Origin: Pelagibacterium xiamenense
Lineage (GTDB): Bacteria > Pseudomonadota > Alphaproteobacteria > Rhizobiales > Devosiaceae
Direction of reading: 5' to 3'
Assembly (NCBI RefSeq): GCF_021166475.1
Contig: NZ_JAJOYS010000001.1
Span: forward strand, 682,001 to 746,000
DNA: 64,000 nt
Shown: one piece after another, positions 9,489 through 20,211 of the stretch
Position numbering within the stretch: the stretch's first letter is position 1
Layout: each line of letters opens with the position of its first letter
Program-made: the position numbers and the translations under genes
The notes under the pieces: model-generated
Databases searched by the model: none
The model's input: the letters and a program-made list of their open reading frames with translations, nothing else
What the model was told of the DNA's origin: nothing

Positions 9489-10471
9489 ATGAGCGTTGAC
9501 GGCACCGTTGCCGCCCCGGCGGCGACGCCGGCCAGGCCGATCAAGAACGAGCTTCTGGCCCAGCGCGTGCGCTCGGCACGCATCTTTCTCGTCCCGATGA
9601 TCGTCGCACTGCTGATCGTGGCCGGTTGGCCGCTCTTGCGGTCGATCTATTTTTCCTTCACCGACGCCTCGCTCACCAACCTCTACGACCATGAGTGGGT
9701 CGGCTTCGCCAACTATCTCAACTGGCGCACGCTCGAGAGCGGCCGCACGATCTTCCGCGGCACGCTGGTCGACCCCGGCTGGTGGAACGCGGTTTGGAAC
9801 ACTGTGCGGTTCGCGGTGATCTCCGTGTCCCTCGAAGCTGTGTTCGGGATGATCGTTGCGCTGGTTTTGAATGCCGAGTTCAGGGGGCGGGGCATCGTCC
9901 GCGCGGCGATCCTGATCCCGTGGGCGATCCCCACCATCGTTTCGGCCCGCATGTGGGGCTGGATGCTCAACGACCAGTTCGGCATTCTGAACGATCTGTT
10001 TTTGAGGCTCGGGCTCATCTCCGAAAAGATCGCCTGGACGGCCAATGCCGAGACCGCGATGACGGCGGTGCTGATCGTCGATATCTGGAAGACGACGCCG
10101 TTCATGGCGCTGCTGATCCTTGCCGGGTTGCAGATGATCCCCAAGGATATCTACGAGGCCGCCGATATCGACGGCGTGCATCCGGTCAAGCAGTTCTTCC
10201 GCATTACGCTGCCGCTGGTCCGCCCGGCGCTGATGGTCGCGATCATCTTCCGGATTCTCGATGCCATGCGGATCTTCGATTTGATCTATGTGCTGACGCC
10301 CAATTCGTCGGCGACCGAGACTATGTCGATCGTCAGCCGCGAAAACCTCATCGAATTCGACAATTTCGCATATGGCTCGGCGCAATCGACGCTTCTGTTC
10401 CTCATCATCGCTGCCATGACGATCCTTTATATCTGGCTTGGCCGCGTGCGGCTTGACGGAGGAGACCGCTA

Positions 10472-10472
<1 letters not shown>
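9489..10472 (+). CDS. Sugar ABC transporter permease (MalF/ThuF-like)
   Basis: 327 aa inner-membrane permease. A cytoplasmic N-terminal tail is followed by the first membrane helix (about residues 35-55, ARIFLVPMIVALLIVAGWPL), then further helices and the EAA loop EAADIDGVHPVKQFFRITLPLVRP, the ATPase contact site of the binding-protein-dependent (BPD) transport family. It is the first of a permease pair; its TAA stop overlaps the next ATG by one base. An AGAGGAAC SD lies just upstream of ATG 9489. Confidence 0.92.
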
Positions 10473-11302
<830 letters not shown>

Positions 11303-11308
11303 TATCCA

Positions 11309-12313
11309 ATGGCCAATCTCGAACTTAGAAACATCCGCAAATCGTTCGGCGCCGTCGAGGTGATCCGGGGCGTCGACCTCACTGTCAATTCCGGGGAATT
11401 CATGGTCTTCGTCGGACCCTCGGGCTGCGGGAAATCGACACTTCTGCGGCTCATTGCCGGGCTTGAAAACATCACCTCGGGCGAATTGCTCTTCGACGGG
11501 GAGGTGGTCAACGGGCTGACGCCCTCCAAGCGCGGTATCGCCATGGTATTCCAGTCGTACGCGCTTTATCCGCACATGACGGTCTACGACAACATGGCCT
11601 TCGGCATGCAGCTCGCGAAGGGGACGAAAGAGCAGATCCGCGAGCGGGTTCTGAAGGCCGCGCAACTGCTGCAGATCGAGCCCTATCTCGACCGCTTGCC
11701 CAAGCAATTGTCGGGCGGCCAGCGCCAGCGTGTGGCGATCGGCCGGGCTATCGTGCGCGACCCCAAAGTGTTCCTGTTCGACGAGCCGCTCTCGAACCTC
11801 GACGCCGCGCTGCGTGTCGCGACCCGGCTCGAGATCGCCAAGCTCCACCACGATATGGCAAAGACGACGATGATCTATGTGACCCACGATCAGGTCGAGG
11901 CCATGACGCTGGCGGACCGGATTTGCGTGCTGCGCGACGGGGTGATCGAGCAGGTGGGCACGCCCCTCGAGCTTTACGAGAACCCGCAATCGCTCTTCGT
12001 TGCAGGGTTCATCGGCAGTCCCAAGATGAACTTCCTCAACGGGGAGTTTGCCGACGCCTTCCGGGCGACGACGCTCGGGGTCAGGTCCGAGCACATCCGG
12101 ATAACCTCCGATGGGCGCTGGTCGGGCGAGGTGGTGCACACCGAGAATCTGGGGTCGGATTCCTACATCTATGTCGAGATCGGCTCGGACGAGCCGCTGA
12201 TCGTGCGTCAGGAAGGCACGAGCCGGCATCCGGTGGGGGAGAGGATTTCCGTCTCGCCTGTCGAGAGCCAGATCCACCGGTTCGACCGGGACGGGCGGCC
12301 GATGCGGGTGTGA
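11309..12313 (+). CDS. Sugar ABC transporter ATP-binding protein (ThuK/MalK-like)
   Basis: 334 aa CUT1 ATPase closing the transporter operon. It has Walker [11 protein letters not shown]-loop [10 protein letters not shown], signature [14 protein letters not shown], Walker B FLFDEP, THDQVEAM and a shortened C-terminal TOBE region. It is related to the ATPase at 3491-4555 but clearly distinct, so the two transporters have separate motors. It starts 6 bp after the permease stop and converges on recQ with 7 bp between the two stop codons. Confidence 0.93.
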   Translation: MANLELRNIRKSFGAVEVIRGVDLTVNSGEFMVFVGPSGCGKSTLLRLIAGLENITSGELLFDGEVVNGLTPSKRGIAMVFQSYALYPHMTVYDNMAFGMQLAKGTKEQIRERVLKAAQLLQIEPYLDRLPKQLSGGQRQRVAIGRAIVRDPKVFLFDEPLSNLDAALRVATRLEIAKLHHDMAKTTMIYVTHDQVEAMTLADRICVLRDGVIEQVGTPLELYENPQSLFVAGFIGSPKMNFLNGEFADAFRATTLGVRSEHIRITSDGRWSGEVVHTENLGSDSYIYVEIGSDEPLIVRQEGTSRHPVGERISVSPVESQIHRFDRDGRPMRV

Positions 12314-12320
12314 CTTCGGC

Positions 12321-14147
12321 TTACCCCGGCGCGAACTGCCCGAGCACCGCGAGGAAGGCATCGCCGTAGCGGTCGAGCTTGGCCTGCCCGACGCCGGGCA
12401 GGTTCATCATCGCGTCGCGCGATTGAGGGCGCTCGACGGCCATCACCTTGAGCGTCGAATCGTGGAAGATGACGTAGGGCGGTACGCCTTGCTCGCGGGC
12501 GAGCCGGGTGCGTTCGGAGCGCAGGGCTTCGAAAACGGGCTGGTGTTCCCCCGAGAGATCCACCGGGCCGCGCGAACGCTTGAGGGATTCGGTGGTCTGG
12601 CGCGCCGCGTCCTTGCGGAACGTGATCTGACGCTCGTTCCTGAAGACCGCGCGGGCCTCCGCGTCGAGATAAAGCGCGCCGTGTCCGGCATGATCGGTGT
12701 GGATCAGTCCCATCGCCATCAACTGGCGCAGCACGGAGTGCCAGGTCCTGGCGTTGATGTCGCGGCCCGCGCCGAAGACGGGCTGCTCGTCATGGCGGAA
12801 GCGGGTGACCTTGTTCGTGGTTTTGCCGGTCAACACGTCGACGATGTGCCCGGCGCCGAACCGCTGGCCGGTGCGATAGATGGCGGCGAGAGCCTTGATC
12901 GCGGCGTCGGTGCCGTCCCACGTTTCGACCGGAGCAAGGCAGGTATCGCAGTTGCCGCAATTGCCGGCGTGGTCCTCACCGAAATGCGCAAGGATCGCCT
13001 TGCGGCGGCAATCGGCGGTTTCGCAGACCCCGAGCAGTGCGTTGAGTTTGCGGCGCTCGATGGTTTTGACCGCGTCGGGCGCGTTGCCCTCCTCGATCAT
13101 GCGGCGGCGCTGGACGACGTCGGCCATCCCATAGCACATCCACGCATCGGATGGCTGGCCGTCGCGGCCCGCGCGGCCGGTTTCCTGATAATAGGCTTCG
13201 ATGGTCGCGGGCAGATCGAGATGGGCGACATAGCGCACATCCGGCTTGTCGATCCCCATGCCGAAGGCGACGGTGGCGACGAGGCACAACCCGTCCTCCT
13301 TGAGGAACGCATCCTGATTGGCCATGCGGATGTCGGGCGCGAGCCCGGCGTGATAGGGCAACGCGCGGATACCCTGGGCATTGAGCCATTCGGCGGTCGC
13401 CTCGACCTTGGCGCGCGAAAGGCAGTAGACAATGCCGCTTGCGCCCTCGTGCCTGGCGAGGAAGCTCTTGAGCTGGGTCTTGGCGTTTGCGCGCTCGACA
13501 ATGGTGTAGGCGATGTTCGGCCTGTCGAAGCTCGAGATGAACACCTCGGCGTCCGAAAGCCCGAGCCGCTCGATGATGTCGGTGCGCGTCATGGGGTCGG
13601 CGGTGGCCGTGAGGGCGACGCGCGGCACGCCGGGGAACTGCGCGGTGAAATCTGCGAGCGCGCGGTATTCTGGGCGGAAATCGTGTCCCCATTGGCTGAC
13701 GCAATGGGCCTCGTCGATGGCGAACAGGGCGATCTCGGCGCGCTCGAGCAACTGGATGAAGCCCGGCGTCGTCGCGCGCTCCGGGGCGACGTAGAGGAGG
13801 TCGAGTTCGCCCGAGAGAAGCTGATCGCGCACCGCGGACGCTTCCGCGCCCGAGAGCGAGGAATTGAGCGCCGCGGCATTGACCCCGGCCTGCCGCAGCG
13901 CCTCGACCTGGTCGCGCATGAGCGCTATCAGGGGCGAAATGACGATGCCGACACCCGGCCGCGCAATGGCGGGGATCTGGTAGCACAGCGACTTGCCCGC
14001 GCCGGTGGGGAAAAGCACGACGGCGTCGCCGCCTTCCGTAACCTGCCGGACGACGGCTTCCTGCTGCCCCCGGAACGCGTCATAGCCGAAAACGTCGCGC
14101 AGAACATGTTTGGGATCGGCTTGCGGTCGCGCGAACAGCTGGTCCAA
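12321..14147 (-). CDS. recQ: ATP-dependent DNA helicase RecQ
   Basis: 608 aa 3'-5' superfamily 2 helicase acting in recombination and fork repair. Domains: Walker A FPTGAGKS (46-53), DEAH box in [19 protein letters not shown], helicase C-terminal domain with [10 protein letters not shown], an RQC zinc-binding region ([17 protein letters not shown], then CGNCDTC) and a C-terminal HRDC domain (residues about 520-608, ending in the helix-hairpin [15 protein letters not shown]). Length matches E. coli RecQ. It is a single gene convergent with the transporter ATPase. Confidence 0.97.
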   Translation of the reverse strand: MDQLFARPQADPKHVLRDVFGYDAFRGQQEAVVRQVTEGGDAVVLFPTGAGKSLCYQIPAIARPGVGIVISPLIALMRDQVEALRQAGVNAAALNSSLSGAEASAVRDQLLSGELDLLYVAPERATTPGFIQLLERAEIALFAIDEAHCVSQWGHDFRPEYRALADFTAQFPGVPRVALTATADPMTRTDIIERLGLSDAEVFISSFDRPNIAYTIVERANAKTQLKSFLARHEGASGIVYCLSRAKVEATAEWLNAQGIRALPYHAGLAPDIRMANQDAFLKEDGLCLVATVAFGMGIDKPDVRYVAHLDLPATIEAYYQETGRAGRDGQPSDAWMCYGMADVVQRRRMIEEGNAPDAVKTIERRKLNALLGVCETADCRRKAILAHFGEDHAGNCGNCDTCLAPVETWDGTDAAIKALAAIYRTGQRFGAGHIVDVLTGKTTNKVTRFRHDEQPVFGAGRDINARTWHSVLRQLMAMGLIHTDHAGHGALYLDAEARAVFRNERQITFRKDAARQTTESLKRSRGPVDLSGEHQPVFEALRSERTRLAREQGVPPYVIFHDSTLKVMAVERPQSRDAMMNLPGVGQAKLDRYGDAFLAVLGQFAPG

Positions 14148-14338
14148 GATGACGCTCTTAGCTTTTTGGGTGAGTCTCTTTGATCGAGGCTAACACGCTC
14201 TTGGTGAGCTGCAACCTCAACCGGCCGCTCCAGCGTTCATTATTTATCCTATTATAATCTTTTTGGGTGGCCTATATTGCCATTGAGGGATCGGGAGGAT
14301 CCGGAGGGCGAAAGGCCAGTCGGCAAGGTTTGAAAGCG

Positions 14339-15103
14339 ATGAGCGAGACGACGGAAGCGGGAGGCGCAGGCGCCGACCGTAGGGGATCAGGGGGACGCAT
14401 GCGGCCGCGAAATTTCCACTCCCAGGTGATCTGGGCACTCGGTACCGCGATTGTGCAGGGGGATTATCCCGAAGGGGGGATCTTGCCCGGGGACACGGAG
14501 TTGACCGAGCAGTTCGGCGTTTCCCGCACGGTTCTGCGCGAGGCACTCAAGACGCTTTCGGCCAAGGGATTGATCGAGGCGCGCGCCCGTGTCGGCACCC
14601 GCGTCTTGCCCCGTGCGCGCTGGAACATGTTCGATCCGGACCTTCTCGCCTGGCATCTGGAAACCGGGCTGGACATCAATTTCGTCCATCACCTTGCCGA
14701 AGTGCGCATGGCGGTCGAGCCTGAAGCCGCGGCGCTGGCGGCGGAGCGCAGGAGCGGCGAGCATGTCGAGGCGCTGATGTCCTGGCTCGGCCAGATGGAG
14801 CGCACCGGCCAAAGCGCCGAGGAGTTCGCGCAAAACGATCTTGAATTCCACAAGGTCGTTGCCGACGCTTCGGGCAATCCGTTCATGGTGTCCCTGAGCG
14901 CCGTGGTCGAGGTGGCGCTCACTGCCGCTTTCAAGGTCAGTTCCCCCGTCGAAGGGGGTGAGGCGTTCGACCGCGCGGTGGGGCTGCATCGCGATATCGC
15001 CGAGGCCATCGCTGACCGTCGGCCGGACGATGCGCGTGAGGCCATGCGCCATGCGATTCGATCCGGCGTGGACCGCGCCTCCCAGGCGCTGGGGGTGTCG
15101 TAG
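14339..15103 (+). CDS. GntR/FadR-family (FCD) transcriptional regulator
   Basis: 254 aa. An N-terminal winged helix (QVIWALGTAIVQGDYPEGG, then LTEQFGVSRTVLREALKTLSAKGLIEA) is followed by an FCD ligand domain with the acidic/His positions expected for metal-dependent sugar-acid sensing. Start is uncertain: GTG 14267, ATG 14339 and ATG 14399 (GGGGG SD, starting right at the HTH) are all in frame. 14339 is a compromise because a TATAAT box at 14253-14258 makes 14267 unlikely. It lies directly before chvE-gguAB and the pentonate pathway, so it probably represses them. Confidence 0.85.
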   Translation: MSETTEAGGAGADRRGSGGRMRPRNFHSQVIWALGTAIVQGDYPEGGILPGDTELTEQFGVSRTVLREALKTLSAKGLIEARARVGTRVLPRARWNMFDPDLLAWHLETGLDINFVHHLAEVRMAVEPEAAALAAERRSGEHVEALMSWLGQMERTGQSAEEFAQNDLEFHKVVADASGNPFMVSLSAVVEVALTAAFKVSSPVEGGEAFDRAVGLHRDIAEAIADRRPDDAREAMRHAIRSGVDRASQALGVS

Positions 15104-15253
15104 CGCGCCGGTACGCGCGGGGCCGATAGAATCCTGCTTTACAAATAATCATACTATATGCAAACGTAGCGTCGCGCCGGCATCAGACCGGCGCGGTGTC
15201 AGGGGCCGATGGGGACACTTCCGCGGCGCCAATTGTTAGGGAGAGAGACACAC
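15104..15253 (+). promoter_or_regulatory. chvE upstream region with a candidate GntR site
   Basis: 150-bp gap. CATACTATATG at 15150-15160 has matching 4-base arms (CATA/TATG) inside an AT-rich stretch that contrasts with the GC-rich surroundings, and a similar AT-rich stretch precedes the regulator gene (14240-14260). It is a plausible operator/promoter for the downstream transporter. No well-spaced -35/-10 pair could be assigned. Confidence 0.3.
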
Positions 15254-16321
15254 ATGAAATCACTTATGATGGGCGTTGGCGCCCTGGTGGTCGGCGCTGC
15301 GCTGACGGCTGGGCCCGCAGTTGCGCAGGACAAGGGTCTTGTGGGCATCTCGATGCCGACGCAGTCCTCCGCACGTTGGATTTCCGACGGCAACTCGATG
15401 GTCGAGCAGTTCGAGGCCGCCGGCTTTTCGACCGACCTGCAGTACGCCGAAGACGATATCCCCAACCAGCTCGCGCAGATCGAAAACATGATCGTGCGCG
15501 GTGCCGATGCGCTCGTGATCGCGGCCATCGACGGCACGACGCTGACCGGTGCGCTCGAAACCGCCGCCGCCAGCGGCATTCCGGTTATCGCCTACGATCG
15601 CCTGATCCGCGGTTCGGAGAACGTCGACTACTACGCAACGTTCGACAACTTCCAGGTCGGCGTGCAGCAGGGGCAGTCGCTGCTCGACGGTCTCGGCGTG
15701 GGCGAGAACGAAGGCCCGTTCAATATCGAACTGTTCGGCGGCTCGCCGGACGATAACAACGCCTACTTCTTCTACGATGGCGCCATGAGCGTCCTGCAGC
15801 CCCATATCGACGACGGCACGCTTGTCGTGAAGTCGGGCCAGACGGGCATGGATACCGTCGGCACGCTGCGCTGGGACGGCTCGGTCGCCCAGGCCCGCAT
15901 GGACAACCTTCTGAGCGCCTACTATTCCGACGATACGGTCGACGCCGTGCTTTCGCCCTATGACGGGCTTTCGATCGGGATCATTTCCTCGCTCAAGGGT
16001 GTCGGCTACGGTTCGGACGATCTGCCCATGCCGATCATCTCCGGCCAGGATGCGGAAGTCCCGTCGGTCAAGGCGATCCTCGCCGGCGAGCAGTACTCCA
16101 CGATCTTCAAGGATACCCGTGAGCTCGCCCGCGTGACCGTGGGCATGGTTTCGGCGGTGCTCGAAGGCGTCGATCCCGAGATCAACGATACCGAAACCTA
16201 TGACAACGGCGTCAAGGTCGTGCCGTCCTACCTGCTCAACCCGGTGCTGGTCACCGAGGAGAACTGGGAAGACGTGCTGGTCGGCTCCGGATATTATACC
16301 CGCGAGCAGATTGTCGAATAA
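15254..16321 (+). CDS. chvE: Multiple monosaccharide ABC transporter substrate-binding protein ChvE
   Basis: 355 aa periplasmic CUT2 binding protein. A signal peptide ([20 protein letters not shown], cut near AVA/Q) precedes a mature protein with the ChvE pattern [18 protein letters not shown] and [12 protein letters not shown]. In Agrobacterium ChvE binds D-galactose, D-glucose, L-arabinose, D-xylose and D-fucose. The start at 15254 is preceded by a GGGAGAGA SD; an upstream in-frame ATG would spoil the signal peptide. It is followed by its ATPase, permease and gguC in the standard order. Confidence 0.95.
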   Translation: MKSLMMGVGALVVGAALTAGPAVAQDKGLVGISMPTQSSARWISDGNSMVEQFEAAGFSTDLQYAEDDIPNQLAQIENMIVRGADALVIAAIDGTTLTGALETAAASGIPVIAYDRLIRGSENVDYYATFDNFQVGVQQGQSLLDGLGVGENEGPFNIELFGGSPDDNNAYFFYDGAMSVLQPHIDDGTLVVKSGQTGMDTVGTLRWDGSVAQARMDNLLSAYYSDDTVDAVLSPYDGLSIGIISSLKGVGYGSDDLPMPIISGQDAEVPSVKAILAGEQYSTIFKDTRELARVTVGMVSAVLEGVDPEINDTETYDNGVKVVPSYLLNPVLVTEENWEDVLVGSGYYTREQIVE

Positions 16322-16341
16322 CCGGCGTTCCTTGTGAAATG

Positions 16342-16384
16342 GTGCGGTTCCGGGGCTGCCTCGGAACCGCACGTCCGGTTTTTT
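16342..16384 (+). terminator. Stem-loop after chvE (partial terminator)
   Basis: GTGCGGTTCCG (16342-16352) pairs perfectly with CGGAACCGCAC (16362-16372) across a 9-nt loop; six U residues follow at 16379-16384 after a short spacer. It lies inside the operon, so it probably attenuates transcription or stabilises the abundant chvE message rather than ending the operon. Confidence 0.7.
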
Positions 16385-16409
16385 CCGTAATGGCTTTTAG
16401 AGGCCGACC

Positions 16410-17945
16410 ATGACCGCCATTCTCGAAATGCGGGGCATTACCAAGACGTTTCCCGGCGTCAATGCCCTCGACAATGTGAACCTCACCGTCGAGCAGGGTG
16501 AAATCCATGCTCTGGTGGGGGAAAACGGCGCGGGTAAATCCACGCTTATGAAGGTCCTCTCGGGGGTCTATCCTTCGGGAGAATATGAAGGGCAGATCGT
16601 CTTCGAAGGCGAAGAGCGGCACTTTCACGGCATCGCCGACAGCGAGCATGCCGGCATTGTCATCATCCACCAGGAACTCGCGCTGGTTCCCCTGCTCTCG
16701 ATCGCCGAGAACATATTTCTCGGCAACGAACGCGCCGAGCGCGGTATCGTCGACTGGAGCGAGACCTACCGGCGCACCGAAGAGCTCTTGCAGCGCGTCG
16801 GCCTCAAGGAATCGCCGCGCACCAAGGTGACCCATTTGGGGCTGGGCAAGCAGCAGCTCGTCGAGATCGCCAAGGCGCTTTCGAAAGAGGTGAAGCTGCT
16901 CATTCTCGACGAGCCCACCTCGTCGCTCAACGAGAACGACAGCCAGGCGCTGCTCGAGCTGCTCGTGGACTTGAAGCACAAGGGCGTCTCCTCGATCCTG
17001 ATTTCCCACAAGCTCAATGAAATCTCGCAGGTTGCCGACCGCATCACCGTTCTGCGCGACGGCGCCACGGTCTCGACCATGGACTGCCATGCCCGCGAGA
17101 TCAGCGAAGGCGACATCGTGCGCGATATGGTGGGCCGGTCGCTCTCGGACCGCTTCCCCAAGCGCGATCACGAAGTCGGCGAAACGCTGCTCGAAGTCAG
17201 GAACTGGACGGCGCATCATCCGATCCACACCGATCGCAAGATCGTTGACGACGTGAGTTTCGAAGTCAAAGCCGGCGAGGTCGTTGGCATCGCGGGGCTC
17301 ATGGGTGCCGGACGGACCGAACTGGCAATGAGCCTGTTCGGTAAATCCTATGGCGACCGGATTTCGGGCGAGGTCTACCTGCGCGGGCAGAAGGTGGACG
17401 TGTCCACCGTCGAAAAGGCGATTGCCAGCGGCATCTGTTACGCCACCGAGGACCGCAAGCAGTATGGGCTGGTGCTCGACCAGACGATCAGGCGCAATAT
17501 CCCGCTCGCCAATTTGAAGGGCGTCGCCAACGGCGTTGTCGTCGACGACCACAAGGAACGGATCGTCGCCGAGGAATACCGCAAGGCGCTCGCAATCAAG
17601 TGCTCGGGGATCGGGCAGAAGACGGTGAACCTTTCGGGCGGCAACCAGCAAAAGGTGGTGCTCTCGAAATGGCTCTATGCCGAGCCCGACATCCTTATTC
17701 TCGACGAGCCGACCCGCGGTATCGACGTCGGCGCCAAATACGAAATCTACACAATCATCAACGACCTCGCCCGGCAGGGTAAGGGCATTATCGTCATCTC
17801 TTCGGAAATGCCGGAACTGCTCGGGACGTGCGACCGCATCTATGTGATGAACAAGGGGCAGTTCCTGGGGCAATTGCCCATCGCCGAAGCGAGCCAGGAG
17901 AAAATCATGAGCATGATTCTGCAAAAGGGAGGGATGGCGGCATGA
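16410..17945 (+). CDS. gguA: Multiple monosaccharide ABC transporter ATP-binding protein (GguA/MmsA)
   Basis: 511 aa CUT2 ATPase with two fused nucleotide-binding domains. The first has Walker [10 protein letters not shown] and Walker [11 protein letters not shown]. The second has the usual degenerate P-loop GLMGAGRTE and an intact LSGGNQQKV signature. It energises GguB. The stop overlaps the gguB start (ATGA). The name follows the Agrobacterium ggu locus; the same family is also called MmsA. Confidence 0.95.
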   Translation: MTAILEMRGITKTFPGVNALDNVNLTVEQGEIHALVGENGAGKSTLMKVLSGVYPSGEYEGQIVFEGEERHFHGIADSEHAGIVIIHQELALVPLLSIAENIFLGNERAERGIVDWSETYRRTEELLQRVGLKESPRTKVTHLGLGKQQLVEIAKALSKEVKLLILDEPTSSLNENDSQALLELLVDLKHKGVSSILISHKLNEISQVADRITVLRDGATVSTMDCHAREISEGDIVRDMVGRSLSDRFPKRDHEVGETLLEVRNWTAHHPIHTDRKIVDDVSFEVKAGEVVGIAGLMGAGRTELAMSLFGKSYGDRISGEVYLRGQKVDVSTVEKAIASGICYATEDRKQYGLVLDQTIRRNIPLANLKGVANGVVVDDHKERIVAEEYRKALAIKCSGIGQKTVNLSGGNQQKVVLSKWLYAEPDILILDEPTRGIDVGAKYEIYTIINDLARQGKGIIVISSEMPELLGTCDRIYVMNKGQFLGQLPIAEASQEKIMSMILQKGGMAA

Positions 17946-19141
17946 CCGAAGCGACCTCCACCCGGGCGCCGGCGGGCCGGCCGCCGATCCTCGACTATCT
18001 CAAGACGCACGTGCGCGAATACGGCATCCTGCTCGCGCTCATCGTCATCATGGCGTTCTTCCAGATATCGACAGGCGGAATTCTGCTCAAGCCGGTGAAC
18101 CTCACCAACCTCGTGCTGCAGAACTCCTACGTGATCATCATGGCCGTGGGGATGCTGCTCGTCATCGTGTGCGGGCATATCGACCTGTCGGTCGGCTCGG
18201 TCATGGGCTTTATCGGCGCGCTCTCGGCGACGCTGATCGTCAACTACAATATCCCGTGGGTCCCCGCGGCGATCATCTGCCTGGCCGTCGGCGCCCTGAT
18301 CGGGGCGATCCAGGGCTATTGGATCGCCTATTGGAAGATCCCGAGCTTCATCGTGACCCTCGCGGGCATGCTGGTCTTCAAAGGTATGATGATGGCGCTG
18401 CTGGCCGGTCAGTCGGTCGGCCCGTTCCCGGACGGGTTCCGCATGATCTCGACGGGGTTCATCCCCGACCTCTTCGGAGGCGATGGCCTGCACCTCTTCT
18501 CGCTGTTCCTCGGCGTTGCGGTGGCGGCGATCCTCGTGTGGCTCTCGGTGCGCTCGCGCGCCAAGGAGCAGAAGCACGGCACGCCTGACGAGCCATTCGC
18601 ATTCTTCGTCGCCCGCAACATTATCGTGGCCGGTGCGATTGTCTGGCTCGTCTATTTGTTGGCCACCTCGCGCGGCCTGCCCAATGTTTTCATCATCATG
18701 GCGGTGCTGATCGCGGGTTACAGCTTCATCGCTCGGCAGACCACCATCGGGCGGCGGATCTATGCCGTCGGCGGCAACCAGAAGGCGGCCAAGCTTTCGG
18801 GTATCAACTCCGAACGGCTGACCTTCCTGGTGTTTGCCAATATGGGCATGCTCGCCGCGCTGGCGGGGCTTGTCTTCGCGGCCCGGCTCAACATGGCGAC
18901 GCCCAAGGCGGGCGAGACGTTCGAGCTCGATGTGATCGCGGCTGTCTTCATCGGCGGTGCGTCGATGGCCGGTGGCGTGGGGACGATCGTGGGTGCGGTG
19001 ATTGGCGCGTTCATCATGGGTGTGATGAACAACGGCATGTCGATCATGGGCATCGGCATCGACTGGCAACAGATGATCAAGGGCCTCGTGCTGCTCGCGG
19101 CCGTGATCTTCGACGTCTACAACAAGACCAAGGCCGCCTAG
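17942..19141 (+). CDS. gguB: Multiple monosaccharide ABC transporter permease (GguB/MmsB)
   Basis: 399 aa CUT2 permease of the RbsC family with about ten hydrophobic segments and the [13 protein letters not shown] motif. It has the long central cytoplasmic insert ([16 protein letters not shown]) that sets GguB apart from shorter RbsC proteins. Start 17942 overlaps the gguA stop by 4 bp. It forms the membrane channel of the ChvE system. Confidence 0.95.
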   Translation: MTEATSTRAPAGRPPILDYLKTHVREYGILLALIVIMAFFQISTGGILLKPVNLTNLVLQNSYVIIMAVGMLLVIVCGHIDLSVGSVMGFIGALSATLIVNYNIPWVPAAIICLAVGALIGAIQGYWIAYWKIPSFIVTLAGMLVFKGMMMALLAGQSVGPFPDGFRMISTGFIPDLFGGDGLHLFSLFLGVAVAAILVWLSVRSRAKEQKHGTPDEPFAFFVARNIIVAGAIVWLVYLLATSRGLPNVFIIMAVLIAGYSFIARQTTIGRRIYAVGGNQKAAKLSGINSERLTFLVFANMGMLAALAGLVFAARLNMATPKAGETFELDVIAAVFIGGASMAGGVGTIVGAVIGAFIMGVMNNGMSIMGIGIDWQQMIKGLVLLAAVIFDVYNKTKAA

Positions 19142-19151
19142 GGCGGCATCC

Positions 19152-19175
19152 GGCGCGGGCCATCTTGCCCGCGCC
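19152..19175 (+). terminator. Intercistronic hairpin between gguB and gguC
   Basis: GGCGCGGGC-CATCTT-GCCCGCGCC gives a perfect 9-bp GC stem with a 6-nt loop and no U-tract. It marks the transporter/enzyme boundary and may act as a processing or stabilising structure rather than a terminator, since gguC follows 26 bp later in the same orientation. Confidence 0.5.
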
Positions 19176-19201
19176 GTTCTATCAATTCATGAGGTGTTGC
19201 G

Positions 19202-20200
19202 GTGCTGATTTCTCAAGTGCTCGGAGCTGACGGGCAGGTGCGTGTTGTCGCGCGCGAAGGCGATACTGCGCGGGTCGTCAACGGTGCGCAGAGCGTTCTC
19301 GCGCTTGCAAGCGATGCGATCGCCAACGGCCAGACGCTTGGCGCGCGGATTGCCGCGCTGGGGCTGGGCGATGAGGTCGATCTTGGCGCAGCCTATGCCG
19401 AGGGGCGGATGCTTTCCCCCATCACGCACCCCGATCCGGCGCATTTGCATCTGACGGGCACCGGCCTCACGCACCTGGGTTCGGCCCAGACTCGCGACAA
19501 GATGCACGCCGCCGACAAGCCCGAGACGGAACTGACCGAGTCCATGAAGATGTTCAGGATGGGCGTCGAAAAGGGCAAGTCGGCGAATGGCAAATGCGGC
19601 GTGCAGCCCGAATGGTTCTATAAGGGCAATGGCCACGCGCTCGTCGCGCCCGGCAAGGCGATCCCTTCGCCGTGTTTTGCGCTCGATGCGGGCGAAGAAC
19701 CGGAAATCGCCGGGATATATGTGATTGCCCCGGATGGAACGCCGACCCGGATCGGGTTTGCGCTCGCCAACGAATTTTCCGACCACGTGACCGAGCGGCA
19801 GAATTATCTCTTCCTCGCGCACTCGAAATTGCGCCACGCGTCGATCGGTCCGGAAATCCTTGTCGGCGACCTGCCGCGCGATATCCGGGGGATATCGAAG
19901 ATTTCGCGTGAGGGAGAAACGCTTTGGGAAAAGCCGTTCCTTTCCGGTGAGGACAACATGTCCCACACCATCGACAATCTCGAGCACCATCACTTCAAAT
20001 ACGACATCTTCCGCGTGCCGGGCGATGTGCATGTACATATGTTCGGCACAGCGACGCTTTCCTTCGCCGACGGCATTTCCACGCGTGCCGGCGATATTTT
20101 TGAGATTTCCGCGCCCGATTTCGGGCTCGCGCTCAAGAACCCCATCGCGGTGGACGAAGCGACCGATCCCGATACGCTCGTCACCGTGGCCACGCTCTAG
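19202..20200 (+). CDS. gguC: GguC / AraD1 family protein (FAH-fold)
   Basis: 332 aa protein of the fumarylacetoacetate hydrolase-like fold. GTG start at 19202 with a GAGG SD. It has the family pattern HLTGTGLTHLGSAQTRDKMH and a metal-site region around GFALANEFSDHVTE. GguC accompanies chvE-gguAB in Agrobacterium and Azospirillum. FAH-fold enzymes handle 2-keto-3-deoxy acids and acylpyruvates, so it may act on the keto-deoxy product of the dehydratase that follows. No precise reaction can be assigned from sequence. Confidence 0.85.
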   Translation: MLISQVLGADGQVRVVAREGDTARVVNGAQSVLALASDAIANGQTLGARIAALGLGDEVDLGAAYAEGRMLSPITHPDPAHLHLTGTGLTHLGSAQTRDKMHAADKPETELTESMKMFRMGVEKGKSANGKCGVQPEWFYKGNGHALVAPGKAIPSPCFALDAGEEPEIAGIYVIAPDGTPTRIGFALANEFSDHVTERQNYLFLAHSKLRHASIGPEILVGDLPRDIRGISKISREGETLWEKPFLSGEDNMSHTIDNLEHHHFKYDIFRVPGDVHVHMFGTATLSFADGISTRAGDIFEISAPDFGLALKNPIAVDEATDPDTLVTVATL

Positions 20201-20211
20201 GGAATTACACT

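Noticed and set aside
14253-14258. Sigma-70 promoter with TATAAT for the GntR gene
   Set aside because: The -10 is perfect but no acceptable -35 lies 16-18 bp upstream, so only its effect on start choice is noted.
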